This document shows, piece by piece, positions 26,101 to 34,800 of a stretch of 64,000 bases of DNA (positions are counted from its first letter, which is position 1; every line of letters begins with the position of its first letter). Source of the stretch: JANMDS01 sp031430575 (GTDB taxonomy: Bacteria; Pseudomonadota; Gammaproteobacteria; Burkholderiales; Casimicrobiaceae); contig JANPBT010000052.1 in NCBI GenBank assembly GCA_031430575.1, forward strand, positions 1 through 64,000. Reading direction: 5' to 3'. The notes below the pieces were generated by a model that was given only the letters and a program-made list of their open reading frames with translations, was not told where the DNA came from and ran no database searches. The position numbers and the translations under genes were made by a program.

Positions 26101-27458
26101 AGGGTGACTTCTTGAAAGGTGGGATCGGGCTCGCAAACGGTGTTGCAGCTCTGACCGGAAGTCGGGAGGCGGCGCTCGTAGGACAGGGCCTTCAAGCGAT
26201 CCAGACCATGGGTTCCGGGATCACAAACGGCTTTACGATTGGCCTTGGATCTGCGCTCGGGGTTGCCGGATCCTTGATCGGCGGAGAAGTCGGTCGCGTA
26301 ATGAATCAGGCCAGCAATTTAGTCGGTATGGCTCTGGGCGGGCCGGTGGGCTTGATTTTAGGTGCACTGTCTTTTCTAAGTGATATTTTTGGCTGGGGAA
26401 AACCACCTCGGATTGCAAAAATTGCTACTCAAAATCAAAATTACCTCGGCACCGACGCGAACGGGAAACCTGCGAATTTTGCGATTACGCAAAATGGCGG
26501 CGAGAGCGGAATGCGCATTGACATCAAAGCGCTGAACACCGAAATCGTAGATAAACCTGCTGCACTGCGGGAGCGCTTGCCAAAACTTGGGACTATTGTT
26601 GGACCTTCGCACGGCTCCTCGGTATTGCTAAGCAACGAATGGGCGTATAGCGACAATGGAAATTTCCGTTTCGGACTCAATTCAAAACTTGGCCTCGTAA
26701 CTCAGAAAAAACAAGGCAATGGGCAATGGTCGACGACGTGGCGCGCCGCGGTTAACCCACCCGCAGGAAGTATTTTCGAGATGAATCAAAAGACTGGAAA
26801 GCTTGAAGTCTGGGCGCAAGCCGCAAAAGTGATTGCTGGTGACGCGCCTGCCGAAGGCTTTAAACGCACGAGCTACGTGAAAATATGGGAAAGTAACCGT
26901 GGATCACCACCGCCAGCCGGGCAGGAAGTGGTACTACATGTGCCGTCAGGTGGTGACATCATGACTGCATTTAGAGATCCGGTCAGCGGGAAAACCGATT
27001 GGAAAAAAGCTGAATTCACGGCTGCGCACGATGGCGGTTTTATGGGTATTGGTTCATACCATCGAGATGCCGACGAAGGCCACACTGTCGGGACTACCAC
27101 GTACGTCACTAAAGGTAACTATGGCTACTTTGACAAGAGCGATCAAATGGCGCAGCTTTTAAAGCGCGGCGACCTAACGGATATCGCGTTTAAATCTGAT
27201 CGTGGCGAGGATTTTGTATTGTTCAATTTGGGAAATAATACATTCGACGAGCTCACAAAATCTGCCTATGAAGCGCGAATTGGTAGCACCAGCAAATCGC
27301 AGCAAAATAACAGCGGCACTAAGAAAGACCTTCAAGGCATTAGCAGCGATGAAACTGCGGCTGAAAAAAAGGCTGAGGCTAAAAAACGCGAAGCTTTGGC
27401 GCTGCTGAGCAAGCAGCCCTCGATTCCCGGATTTATGGGCAACTTAGCGCTCGGTTAA
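23199..27458 (+). CDS. 1,419-aa modular protein with duplicated helical modules and a membrane-insertion-like segment
   Basis: I do not know a homologue. Residues 1-45 are disordered, as in T3SS substrates. Residues about 50-935 are helical modules. Two clear copies of about 280 residues (about 390-655 and 670-935) share patterns such as ARxxxEAxGG, AAKxLGP and ASxVGGxLGK, and an earlier diverged copy is likely. Residues about 997-1067 form a Gly/Ala-rich hydrophobic stretch (GFTIGLGSALGVAGSLIGG, then GMALGGPVGLILGALSFL), like the insertion helices of translocators or toxins. Residues about 1128-1255 are beta-rich with NGNFRFGL...W patterns that faintly recall bulb-type lectin folds. It may be a translocator or membrane-active effector. 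This is inference. Confidence 0.85.
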   Translation: MTNSITAFNPTSPSPFGIGGGVLNVPADLPVSKVATAASSISKKSTGSMDDFMKLGVREYIAKKMDEMEISSELSPLTASQEGKQLLNRLAALDGKDFGKTLSALSWADGDFSAMWQKVSAFVKDGKGGFTESQIASLTAEISSSFSMKSDVARKFVTELTDAVAKDPAKATVTILQEVASRSGNARLSKFGALAGSTVEMQAVLAGTAPSGATAESVLKKLGTTTKDTSFEAAAIIAGTGERVLEGKSSTAEVARSFAKLSGGAVEQVTEAVLSITEELAKGKQADLSVVVAKAAGVFGLSESNAKKTYTALTNLISTNPNKAVGVSELFGALSSLKVLSNENNQLLQQAGQLILQADQVANSFSTAQTTKDLILSLSTIGGPDVRKFAEKSIKVAEFLMSGKTDGDAIARMIVEAYGGAEKDVPQVNALIAEVQKSQEKGSNSPDLAQKLLEGAAKLLGPDAQRLLADGTKYISVAAGLTQQFKNPQGASVEGVVLTMGQFFGDDGIKISKALVELKGRLDTGTLDDKSTATFLSETLGWDAKTTEATITSFKKLAANGSSTWDAAFEAIRNTGASVGGSLGKTAVSAANLAQTFSNSVSASGGDVLLGLKNSIPEISKLISPNASEELQKSIGNAFSAFEKVSQSKSADTTVYALASLGGKQAESIARGAVKIAKEISTKGFDLESIARTSIEALGGDPADIENVKKIAAKFAAGIPPGKDAAGFADDILASTAKILGPTEAAGFESARKYVVASGALAKELQSSNSSMSGIVRAISGVLGENEQKIANSLLEANDLASKGELTPDALAGVLGKTLNLPEAAINAATTAYKTLLKNGGAANWEVASKAIEAGASLVGGALGKSIGSTLAVVNKFSASSADNKGDIFKSLSATIPELAQLLGGNAGETANRLTAGIEGLKAFSNKGVDAVWSGGLTSIGLALASGDIVKYGKAAEQGSAAFNALGKGDFLKGGIGLANGVAALTGSREAALVGQGLQAIQTMGSGITNGFTIGLGSALGVAGSLIGGEVGRVMNQASNLVGMALGGPVGLILGALSFLSDIFGWGKPPRIAKIATQNQNYLGTDANGKPANFAITQNGGESGMRIDIKALNTEIVDKPAALRERLPKLGTIVGPSHGSSVLLSNEWAYSDNGNFRFGLNSKLGLVTQKKQGNGQWSTTWRAAVNPPAGSIFEMNQKTGKLEVWAQAAKVIAGDAPAEGFKRTSYVKIWESNRGSPPPAGQEVVLHVPSGGDIMTAFRDPVSGKTDWKKAEFTAAHDGGFMGIGSYHRDADEGHTVGTTTYVTKGNYGYFDKSDQMAQLLKRGDLTDIAFKSDRGEDFVLFNLGNNTFDELTKSAYEARIGSTSKSQQNNSGTKKDLQGISSDETAAEKKAEAKKREALALLSKQPSIPGFMGNLALG

Positions 27459-27483
27459 TTTGGCTCTACTTTGACTTAATGCG

Positions 27484-27960
27484 ATGATTTCGATGACCGA
27501 AGTCATCGCTCAAGCTGTCAATAAAACTAACGTAACCAAATCTTCGGAAGTTGGAATCATGGTTATGAAATCGAAAATAAATCGTAGTGAGATAACTATG
27601 GTTAAGTTGACGCAAAACCACGACAAGGCGGTCGCCAACGAAGCGGAGTGGGCATGTCAGCTCGAAGTAATTTTTGATGACGCTAGGATTGTTGGACTGT
27701 TGATAAAAACGATGAAAGTTCAAGCGGCTCTAAGCTCGCTGCGGGCGGCAGAGTATTTTCCGACGCTTGCCGAGAGGTTAGGGCAAACGCGCGATGAATT
27801 AGCGCAGTTAGTGCAATCTGCGTTTGTCGCGAACGAAAGCGCCGAGCGAGATGCATCCCTAAAAATCGTGACCAACACCCTCGAGAGCCTTTTGGCGGAG
27901 CTAGAAGTGCCCGAATCAATCGAGCTTCCGTTGCATATCAACTCCGAGTCATTAGGATAG
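27484..27960 (+). CDS. Hypothetical protein downstream of the 1,419-aa gene
   Basis: The ORF of 158 residues is not recognised. The start is uncertain: ATGs at 27484 and at 27598 (MVKLTQNHDKA) are possible and neither has a strong ribosome site. The C-terminal 100 residues are helical and acidic (AEYFPTLAERLGQTRDELAQL and TLESLLAELEVPESIELPLH). Small acidic helical proteins next to large T3SS substrates are often their chaperones. That role is a guess from size, charge and position. Confidence 0.55.
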   Translation: MISMTEVIAQAVNKTNVTKSSEVGIMVMKSKINRSEITMVKLTQNHDKAVANEAEWACQLEVIFDDARIVGLLIKTMKVQAALSSLRAAEYFPTLAERLGQTRDELAQLVQSAFVANESAERDASLKIVTNTLESLLAELEVPESIELPLHINSESLG

Positions 27961-28091
27961 TCTGTTTTTTTTAGTTTTGCGATACCGCTGTGGTTAGGCA
28001 TCGATCCGATTCGCAGAAGTCGCCTCGCAAATTTAGACAGCAAGCACGGTGAGAAACTCTGGATAACAAAAACCCAAGGAAGTACGTAACG

Positions 28092-28399
28092 GTGGCCACG
28101 CAACAACGGCGCAAGCTTCGAGCCTAGCTCAAAGCCATGGTAGCGCTCGAAGCGCTACGCGAAGAGGACACAAAAGCAAAGCTCTGCGAAAAGCACAAAG
28201 TGCATGCGAATCAAGTCAAGCAATGGAGGCAGCAGCTCATCGAACACGCTGCAAGCGCCTTTCGCGATGGCGATGAAGCGGCGCAGACGCAAATCGACGT
28301 AGCCCGCTACCAGCCAAGATAGGTCAGCTGACCGTGGAGAACGATTTTTTAGAACGCGCGCTCACCAAAGTGGGCCTGCTGAACGCAAGCTACGGGTAA
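28092..28399 (+). pseudogene. IS3-family transposase OrfA remnant
   Basis: Starting at GTG 28092 the frame reads VATQQRRKLRA, then a TAG stop at 28125-28127, then LKAMVALEALREEDTKAKLCEKH and VHANQVKQWRQQL, the helix-turn-helix of IS3-type OrfA. Near 28316 the frame shifts, and the second frame gives KIGQLTVENDFLERAL to a TAA at 28397, the classic OrfA C-terminal leucine-zipper end. OrfB is missing. One nonsense change plus one frameshift mark it as decayed. Confidence 0.85.
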
Positions 28400-28530
28400 T
28401 CCAGCCTCGACGCGTTTTAACGGGTCTACGATCTGGCTGTCACGAAATTTCGTTTTCTTCAGGTTGAATTTCCTTTACAAGAAAATTCTAGTTCTCGGCT
28501 CTTTGGTCTTTAGGGGGATTGCCTGCCCGA

Positions 28531-28548
28531 TTACCTGCGGCGCAGATT
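28531..28548 (+). repeat. Dispersed 18-bp repeat, intergenic copy before the giant gene
   Basis: TTACCTGCGGCGCAGATT, about 90 bases before the sigma-54 promoter. Third and last copy in the T3SS part. Confidence 0.85.
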
Positions 28549-28638
28549 ATGCAATCGAGCAGGCTTTGTGAATTAATCTTGAGGCTTTCACTTGTTTTAC
28601 GAACGGCGTTAGCTATCGGCTCGCATTTAGTCAAGACT

Positions 28639-28655
28639 TTGGCACGCTTTGTGCA
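28639..28655 (+). promoter_or_regulatory. Sigma-54 promoter of the giant gene
   Basis: TTGGCACGCTTTGTGCA matches the consensus YTGGCACGRNNNTTGCW at nearly all positions. GG (28641-28642) and GC (28653-28654) are 10 bases apart. The predicted transcript start is near 28666, about 150 bases before the ATG. The sensor-less activator at 10284-11417 is the obvious candidate to drive it. Confidence 0.75.
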
Positions 28656-28816
28656 ATCTTCGATCTGTCGAGATCCAAACGATCGAACTTTACTATCGAT
28701 TGCAACATCATTGTAAAAATTAGTAATCAGAATTGGAAATCAGATTTTTCAGTAGCCGCTTCTCACTGCAGCAGCTGGATAAGATCAAAACGCCGTCACC
28801 AAGGGAGCAAAAGATT

Positions 28817-31800
28817 ATGAGCGGAATCACAAGCAAAGATTTATCAAATATCAATGGCAGGATAACGCAAGCTCTCCCCCCGATACCGATGCGATTAGCG
28901 CAATCTAGCTTTGGTTCCGGTTTGCGTCTTGGAGGTAGTAACTCGCAACAGAATCCAAGTACATCAACTGGTAATTATGACTACTTCCTTCTGCCCCCGA
29001 CGCAGGGCATGCGGTTTGATGAAATCCCTTTTTATGGCACGGGAAGCAAACCGGCGTCTGCTGGTAAATTTAAAGTCACTTCTGGCGAGGCAAGAGCCAC
29101 AGTCGAGCTGTTGCAACAAAACAGTTCGAGCGCATCGCCTGCCCGCTTTTATATTCGACTAACAACGCTTGGCGGTTCGGGTCAGTACGTTTATTTGGGG
29201 CAAAACGGTCCGGTGGCAGCCAAGGCAGCCGCTCAGCAAATGCTCCAAAGCGGAGCCGTTAAGCCCAATGAGCTGGGTATGAATAACGGCGACTACAGCT
29301 CGACGCTCGCTCGCAGTGTCGTTGCATCTGCACAGATTAAAGAGCTAAATCGCTTAGAAAGAGCAGTTCTAACCGGCGCCGGGCAAAACTCATCGGCTGA
29401 GTATCAACAACGCCTCCAATACGAGCTGAATACTAAGCTCGGCGAGGTCTCGCAGCTCATCGGTAAAGGCCAGCTCACTGACACACAAGAACTACGGGAC
29501 GCGCGTTATAGCGCTTTTAGCAACTTGGGAATGGTATTAAGCCAAAACACCTACGATAACATTTCCAACTCGTCAAACCCCGGGGCTTATCGAGGCAAGG
29601 CAGCTGAAATTGTTGCGTTCTTAACGCAACGCGGCAGCGAACTAAATATTGATCCAAACAAAGCCATGGGACGTCGATTGGGTGAATTGTCGCAACTCGT
29701 AGACTTAGCAGGAAGGTATCCCACGATCGATGCGCGTAACGGTCAAAGCGTTGTTGAGGCGTTGGTTGCGGAAAAAACTGGGACACAGTTCCTAGCCGAA
29801 TTGGCCAACATGATTACGCCCCAAGCGTTATTGACCATGGGTGGAATTATCGGCGCCCGTCAATTTGTCAAACTAAAACTGAGTAAATTGCTTCCTGTGG
29901 CAGATGGGGCGATGATTGCGTGGCAAATTGCGCAGTATCTTGAACCGCTCGCCAAGATTTTGTCGAGCATGGAGATGATCGAGCTATCAAAAGCAAAGGG
30001 GGGCTTTGGGTTGGCGGAGGCAAATCGTTACTCGAATGAAATTTCAGCGAACGTCGCTCGAATTGGATCGCAAGGGTTCGCCGATCTCGGATTCGCTGGC
30101 GTTGGCGCTGGTCGCCGCGCATTGCGAAATCGTGCGCCTACGCAGGGTCGCGCGGGTGCACGCAACACGCAGCCACGAGTCGATCCAAATGTGTTTCCTT
30201 CGCCACGAACGCTATACCTTGGCGATTTGAAGAGCAACCCGAATCACCCGATGTTGGCTCTGCTTAAACAGATCGAGGCAATGGGCTCGAACAAAATAAC
30301 CGAAATCCTCAATGGCGGAGGTGACTTTGGCAATGGCATCCGGATCAAACTTGGGGGCAGCAAAGCGCTGCCACACCTTGAAATCACTTTGGCAGATGGC
30401 CAGCGCTACTCGCCAGGCTTTAACACTAAAACCGGGCGTTTCCAAAGCGGCGACGTACCGAGCTCGGTGACCAAAGCGCGCGGGAATGACAAGCCTCCCG
30501 GCGCTGACGAGGGCAGCCGCGCCCGCGAGCGGGGCGGCAACGGCGATAACGCACGGATCACGGATGCGGGAGGCACGCCGCTGGAAGTGTATCCAGGCAA
30601 AAAGGGTCAGGATTTATGGACTGATGCGATTAAGCGCGGCGATTCATCGGCGCTAGCGCTACAAAAGTTAGTCAACAGCTCAAACAATGTGGAATTCTTG
30701 AATAAGTTCAAGGAGGGCGTAACGCCTATTACCGACATTGACGGAGCGTCTCAAGGCAACGTTATTAAGAAGGGCAACGTCTACGAGTTTCACCCGACCG
30801 ATGCCAACGGCAACGCACTGGGTAAGGGTATTGCCATTACGCGCAACCCGGGCGGGCTGCTCAGAATGCCGCCTCGCGCAGTGCTCACGGCTAAACGCAA
30901 TAGCGGTGGTGCTGAACGCAGCGCGCAAGGAAGCAACGCAGGCAGCGTAGAAAGCGGAGGTGCTGCGGTCAAGCCGAAACAGCTCTATCTAGGCGATTTG
31001 AAAAGTAACCTGAATCACCCGATGCTGGCGCTGCTCAAGCAAATCGAGGAAATGAGCCCCGATAGAATTGCCGAAATCCTCAATAGCGGGGGTGACTTTG
31101 GCAATGGCATCCGGATCAAGCTCGGGGGCAGCAAAGCGCTGCCACACCTTGAAATCACGCTTGCTGATGGCCAGCGCTACTCGCCAGGCTTTAACACTAA
31201 AACGGGGCGTTTCCAAAGCGGCGACGTACCGACCTCGGTGATCGACGCGCGCGGAGTCGACAACGCGCGTAGTGGTGATACCAACGGTGGCACGAACGGC
31301 GCGGGCAGCTCGCCTACTGGTAGCAAGTCGATCAAGCCCGACACACTTGGAAATGATCTCACGGTGACAGCACGCGCTGGCGATTCGCGCTATCCGCGTG
31401 AAAGCGCGATCGACAGCTTTTTTGCGCGGCTTAACACCCTAGCCGAAGGCGACAAAACGCTTGCGCGCGACTTGAAGCTGCTTAGTCAGGGAAAGCCCTA
31501 TATCGACGCGAAGGGCAACGCCAAGTCCACTTTGTCAACTGCAAGCGCGGATGGTGCCTACGATATAAATATCACCGGTGGCAACGGCGTGATCACAGCA
31601 ACCTTCACCCCGCGCGCTGGAGGCAAGGCGTTTGCTCACGGCACCGGGGTAAACAACAACGGCGTGCCCCGACCACTAAAGGGTACGAAGACTCAACGCA
31701 CTGACCAAAGCATTCAAGATACTTCGGACGTGAATAACGGCGCAGGCAACCGAACCGCGAGTGGACGCGACGATGGTGTGCTAAGTTATGCGCAACAAGC

Positions 31801-34800
31801 CGCGCGTGCCGGAGAAGTATTTGGAGTGCGCGATAACGGTAAGATCGATGTTGCGGTGCGCAAGGCTTTAGTTGATCGGCTCACCGACAGCGCGAAAAGC
31901 GATGCCACGACAGTCGAAGAAGCACTACGCCGCTGGGAGATTGCCGAGCCTAAGCAGCGCGCCAGTGAGTTGGCTGCTGCGGTGATCGACGCGCGCAAGG
32001 GGATAAACGGCATTGGTGGAGCTGAGGCTTCATTGCTCCTAGAGGCAGCGCGAAAGAAGATCAAAGACCCCAGCACCAGTGAACAGCAGGCCACTGAGTT
32101 CGCCGCGTCGTTGTCCAAGTATGACAGCTGGAATACGTTTTACAAAAAAAATCGCGGTGGCTTGACTGAAGGAGGAGATAACGCCGATCTCGTCCCGGCG
32201 GGGGCGGGGGGACGCGGTCGAGGCCCTAAAAACCCGAATGAGAGTGCCGCCACCGCATCAGAAACACCAGCGCCGGGGACGCAAACGACGCCGTTGCCGA
32301 CTGCAGTTGAGATGATCCCCAGTCAAAAACCTCGCGTTGCGCCGGAACCCGATTCCCAGCCGAAGCCGGTCCAAACCGACGCAGCAACTCCGCCTCGTGC
32401 GTCCGACGCGAGCGGTGCGCCTAAAATTCCGCGTGGCGTGAGTAAGGAACTTGATACGCGATATGGCAAAGGAAACTGGGAGGCACGACCAAAAGCAGAC
32501 GGCGGAGGCGGGTACGATATTTATAGTTCAAGTGGTGGTCGGGGTGGTCGGCGGCTTCCTGAAGGATCGGACAACGCGGCTGGAAATGGCAACGGATCGC
32601 GCAAACTCGGCGAGATAGCGTTCGACGGCAGCGGGCGTACTAGTCGCGCACTTTTTAGTCCAGAAAATAAGCTCGGGACGGATGGTTTTGCTGTAAGTAC
32701 AGGTAAAAATTTTCCAGTACCAGGTTTGTTCATATCGGATCGAGTTGGGCAGTTTGGAGAGCTTCTTGATGGCGGGGCTTCGGCGCCTCGGCGTCCGACC
32801 GCGTGGCTTGATAGTCAGATAAAACGCCTAGAACAAATCGGCTTTGTCCGAGGCAGCCTCGCAGTCGGAGAGACCGCAGTTAATGCTGTAACGTCGAAAG
32901 TATTCGACCGCCTTGTTAAGGCACGAAAAGACCTCGCGCAGGCCTCCGGAGATAGGCTTGGGAACCCGCTGCGCAGATTTAACGCGGGCATTCGCGGAGG
33001 CAAATACGCAAATCAAATCAAAAAAGCTAAAGCCGAACGGGATAAGTTGCTCTCTAGTGGTGAGAAAGTTATTGAGGCGACCAATGCCAAATTAGGGATC
33101 GCCGCGATCCGTGATCGAAACATTCAGGTGTTAAACCAAAAACTCAAGCGTGTCGAGCAAAGGATTACGGATGCTGAGACCCGCGGCCAACAACCACAGG
33201 CAGCCGACACTGCGCGCTTTAATGATTTGAGGCAGCGCATTTTGACCGAGGCTCGCACAGGAGCGAAAGAGGTTATTCGCCCTGAGCTTGATAAGTTGAA
33301 TGCTTCCATCGAGAAGTGGGAGAAAAAAGTAGCAAAGCTCGAAAAAGCGATCGATGCCCGGCAAGCGGACTATGACCGCTCGCTTCAATCCTCTATGGGT
33401 GTTGATACGCCTGCTGTTATTAAAGCGCGTAAGCTTCTCGCCGAGGCGAAGTCTGAGCTCACTGGCCATGATGAGGTAGCACAGCTCAAGCGAGATCTTC
33501 AAGCTGAGCAGGCAAAAAATCCGGGACAGGAGACCGAAGCCGTACTCGAAGCGAGAACAGCATACGAGCAAGCAAAGCAGCAACTTCGAAAAAACGAACC
33601 CTCAGCTGATCACCCTGAGTACGAGGCAATGTTTGATCGCGAACTAGGCATAAAAGTTCAGCTCGAAGCAATGAAAGCGCGTGCGAAGGGATTGGAAGAT
33701 CTCGGTGAAAGTAGCTTTGTAACTCCTGAGGCTTACGATTTTGCTGCCCGAGACGCGCAATGGCAGGGTGACGTATCAACAAATCGCGTCGACCGAACTG
33801 GCTATGGTGATGCAGTTAACAATCACTTCAATCGGATCAAATCGGCACTCGAGGCTGATTCAATGGCTGCGCTCGATAAACAACAAGTGCTAGAAAACTC
33901 GCAGCTGGTTGTCAGCGCGGACGGCGTGGTAACGCAGCGCTCGGTAGATGCAGCCGCATCGAGTGGGCCGATAGGATCACTAGTTGACCGTGTTGGTCAC
34001 AGCCATACCCTGCTCAAGAAATTGGCGAAGCGAGTTCAAGACCTTGGCAACACGAAGAAAGTCTCTGCTGGCGAAACAGAGCTCGCACAGGCAAAGTCGC
34101 AAGTCGGCCAGACTGAGCAGCTCCTGGTTGATTTAAGGCAAGCGCAACAGACCAATGGAGGTGACATACCTCCCGAAGGCTACAAGCAGCTCATCAGCAA
34201 AGCCGAAATCATGCTGAAAGACGTCCGGAAAAAGGTCGTTGCGCTTGAGGGACGCGTTTCGCTTGAGCAGCGCGCGGCTGAGCCTGGGCAGATGTCACAG
34301 GTATTAGACGACCTTCGACGCGAAGTAGACGTGAATAACGCGCTACTTGCGGAAACAAAGGTAGCGCACAGAAAAGCGCAAGCGGAGTTGCAACGAAAAG
34401 TTGAGATCCAAACCGATGTCGTCGAGCGACTGGAAAGGCAGATCGCTGGGCAACAGCCAGTGAATCAAGCAAGCAATCGTGAGACCGGTAACCGAAATCT
34501 CACAACCGAACGTGCGAAATTGCAAGCATTTGCAGACGAGTTCGCAGCAAATGATGCGGCGCTGGGGCGGGCGATTGAAATTGCGTCAAAGTCTGACGGG
34601 ATGATACAAAAAGCGGAGAGCACAATCCTTACCGCCCGGGGTACCAGTGGCTACACGCCCGGAAAAATTGGCCGCGGTGCTTTGCGCGCTGTCGGTTTGT
34701 ACGCGACGGCGGCCACAGCGTTTACAGGGGTTCAACTCGCGACGGGCAACGCTAGGGTCGATTCGAGCCCTGCTGAAGTTCAGTTATTACTCAAGCAGCT

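Larger units (their letters stand above)
27961..28816. other. 856-base stretch holding an IS3 remnant, one dispersed repeat and a sigma-54 promoter
   Basis: Apart from the three elements annotated separately, nothing convincing is coded here. The first 130 bases may include an IS end, but no terminal inverted repeat could be defined. An ORF at 28519-28716 lacks support. Confidence 0.5.

Noticed and set aside
27979..27991. GATACCGCTGTGG as a further LacI-type operator
   Set aside because: Only the left half matches GATACCGCTACCA and it is far from any sugar-acid gene.
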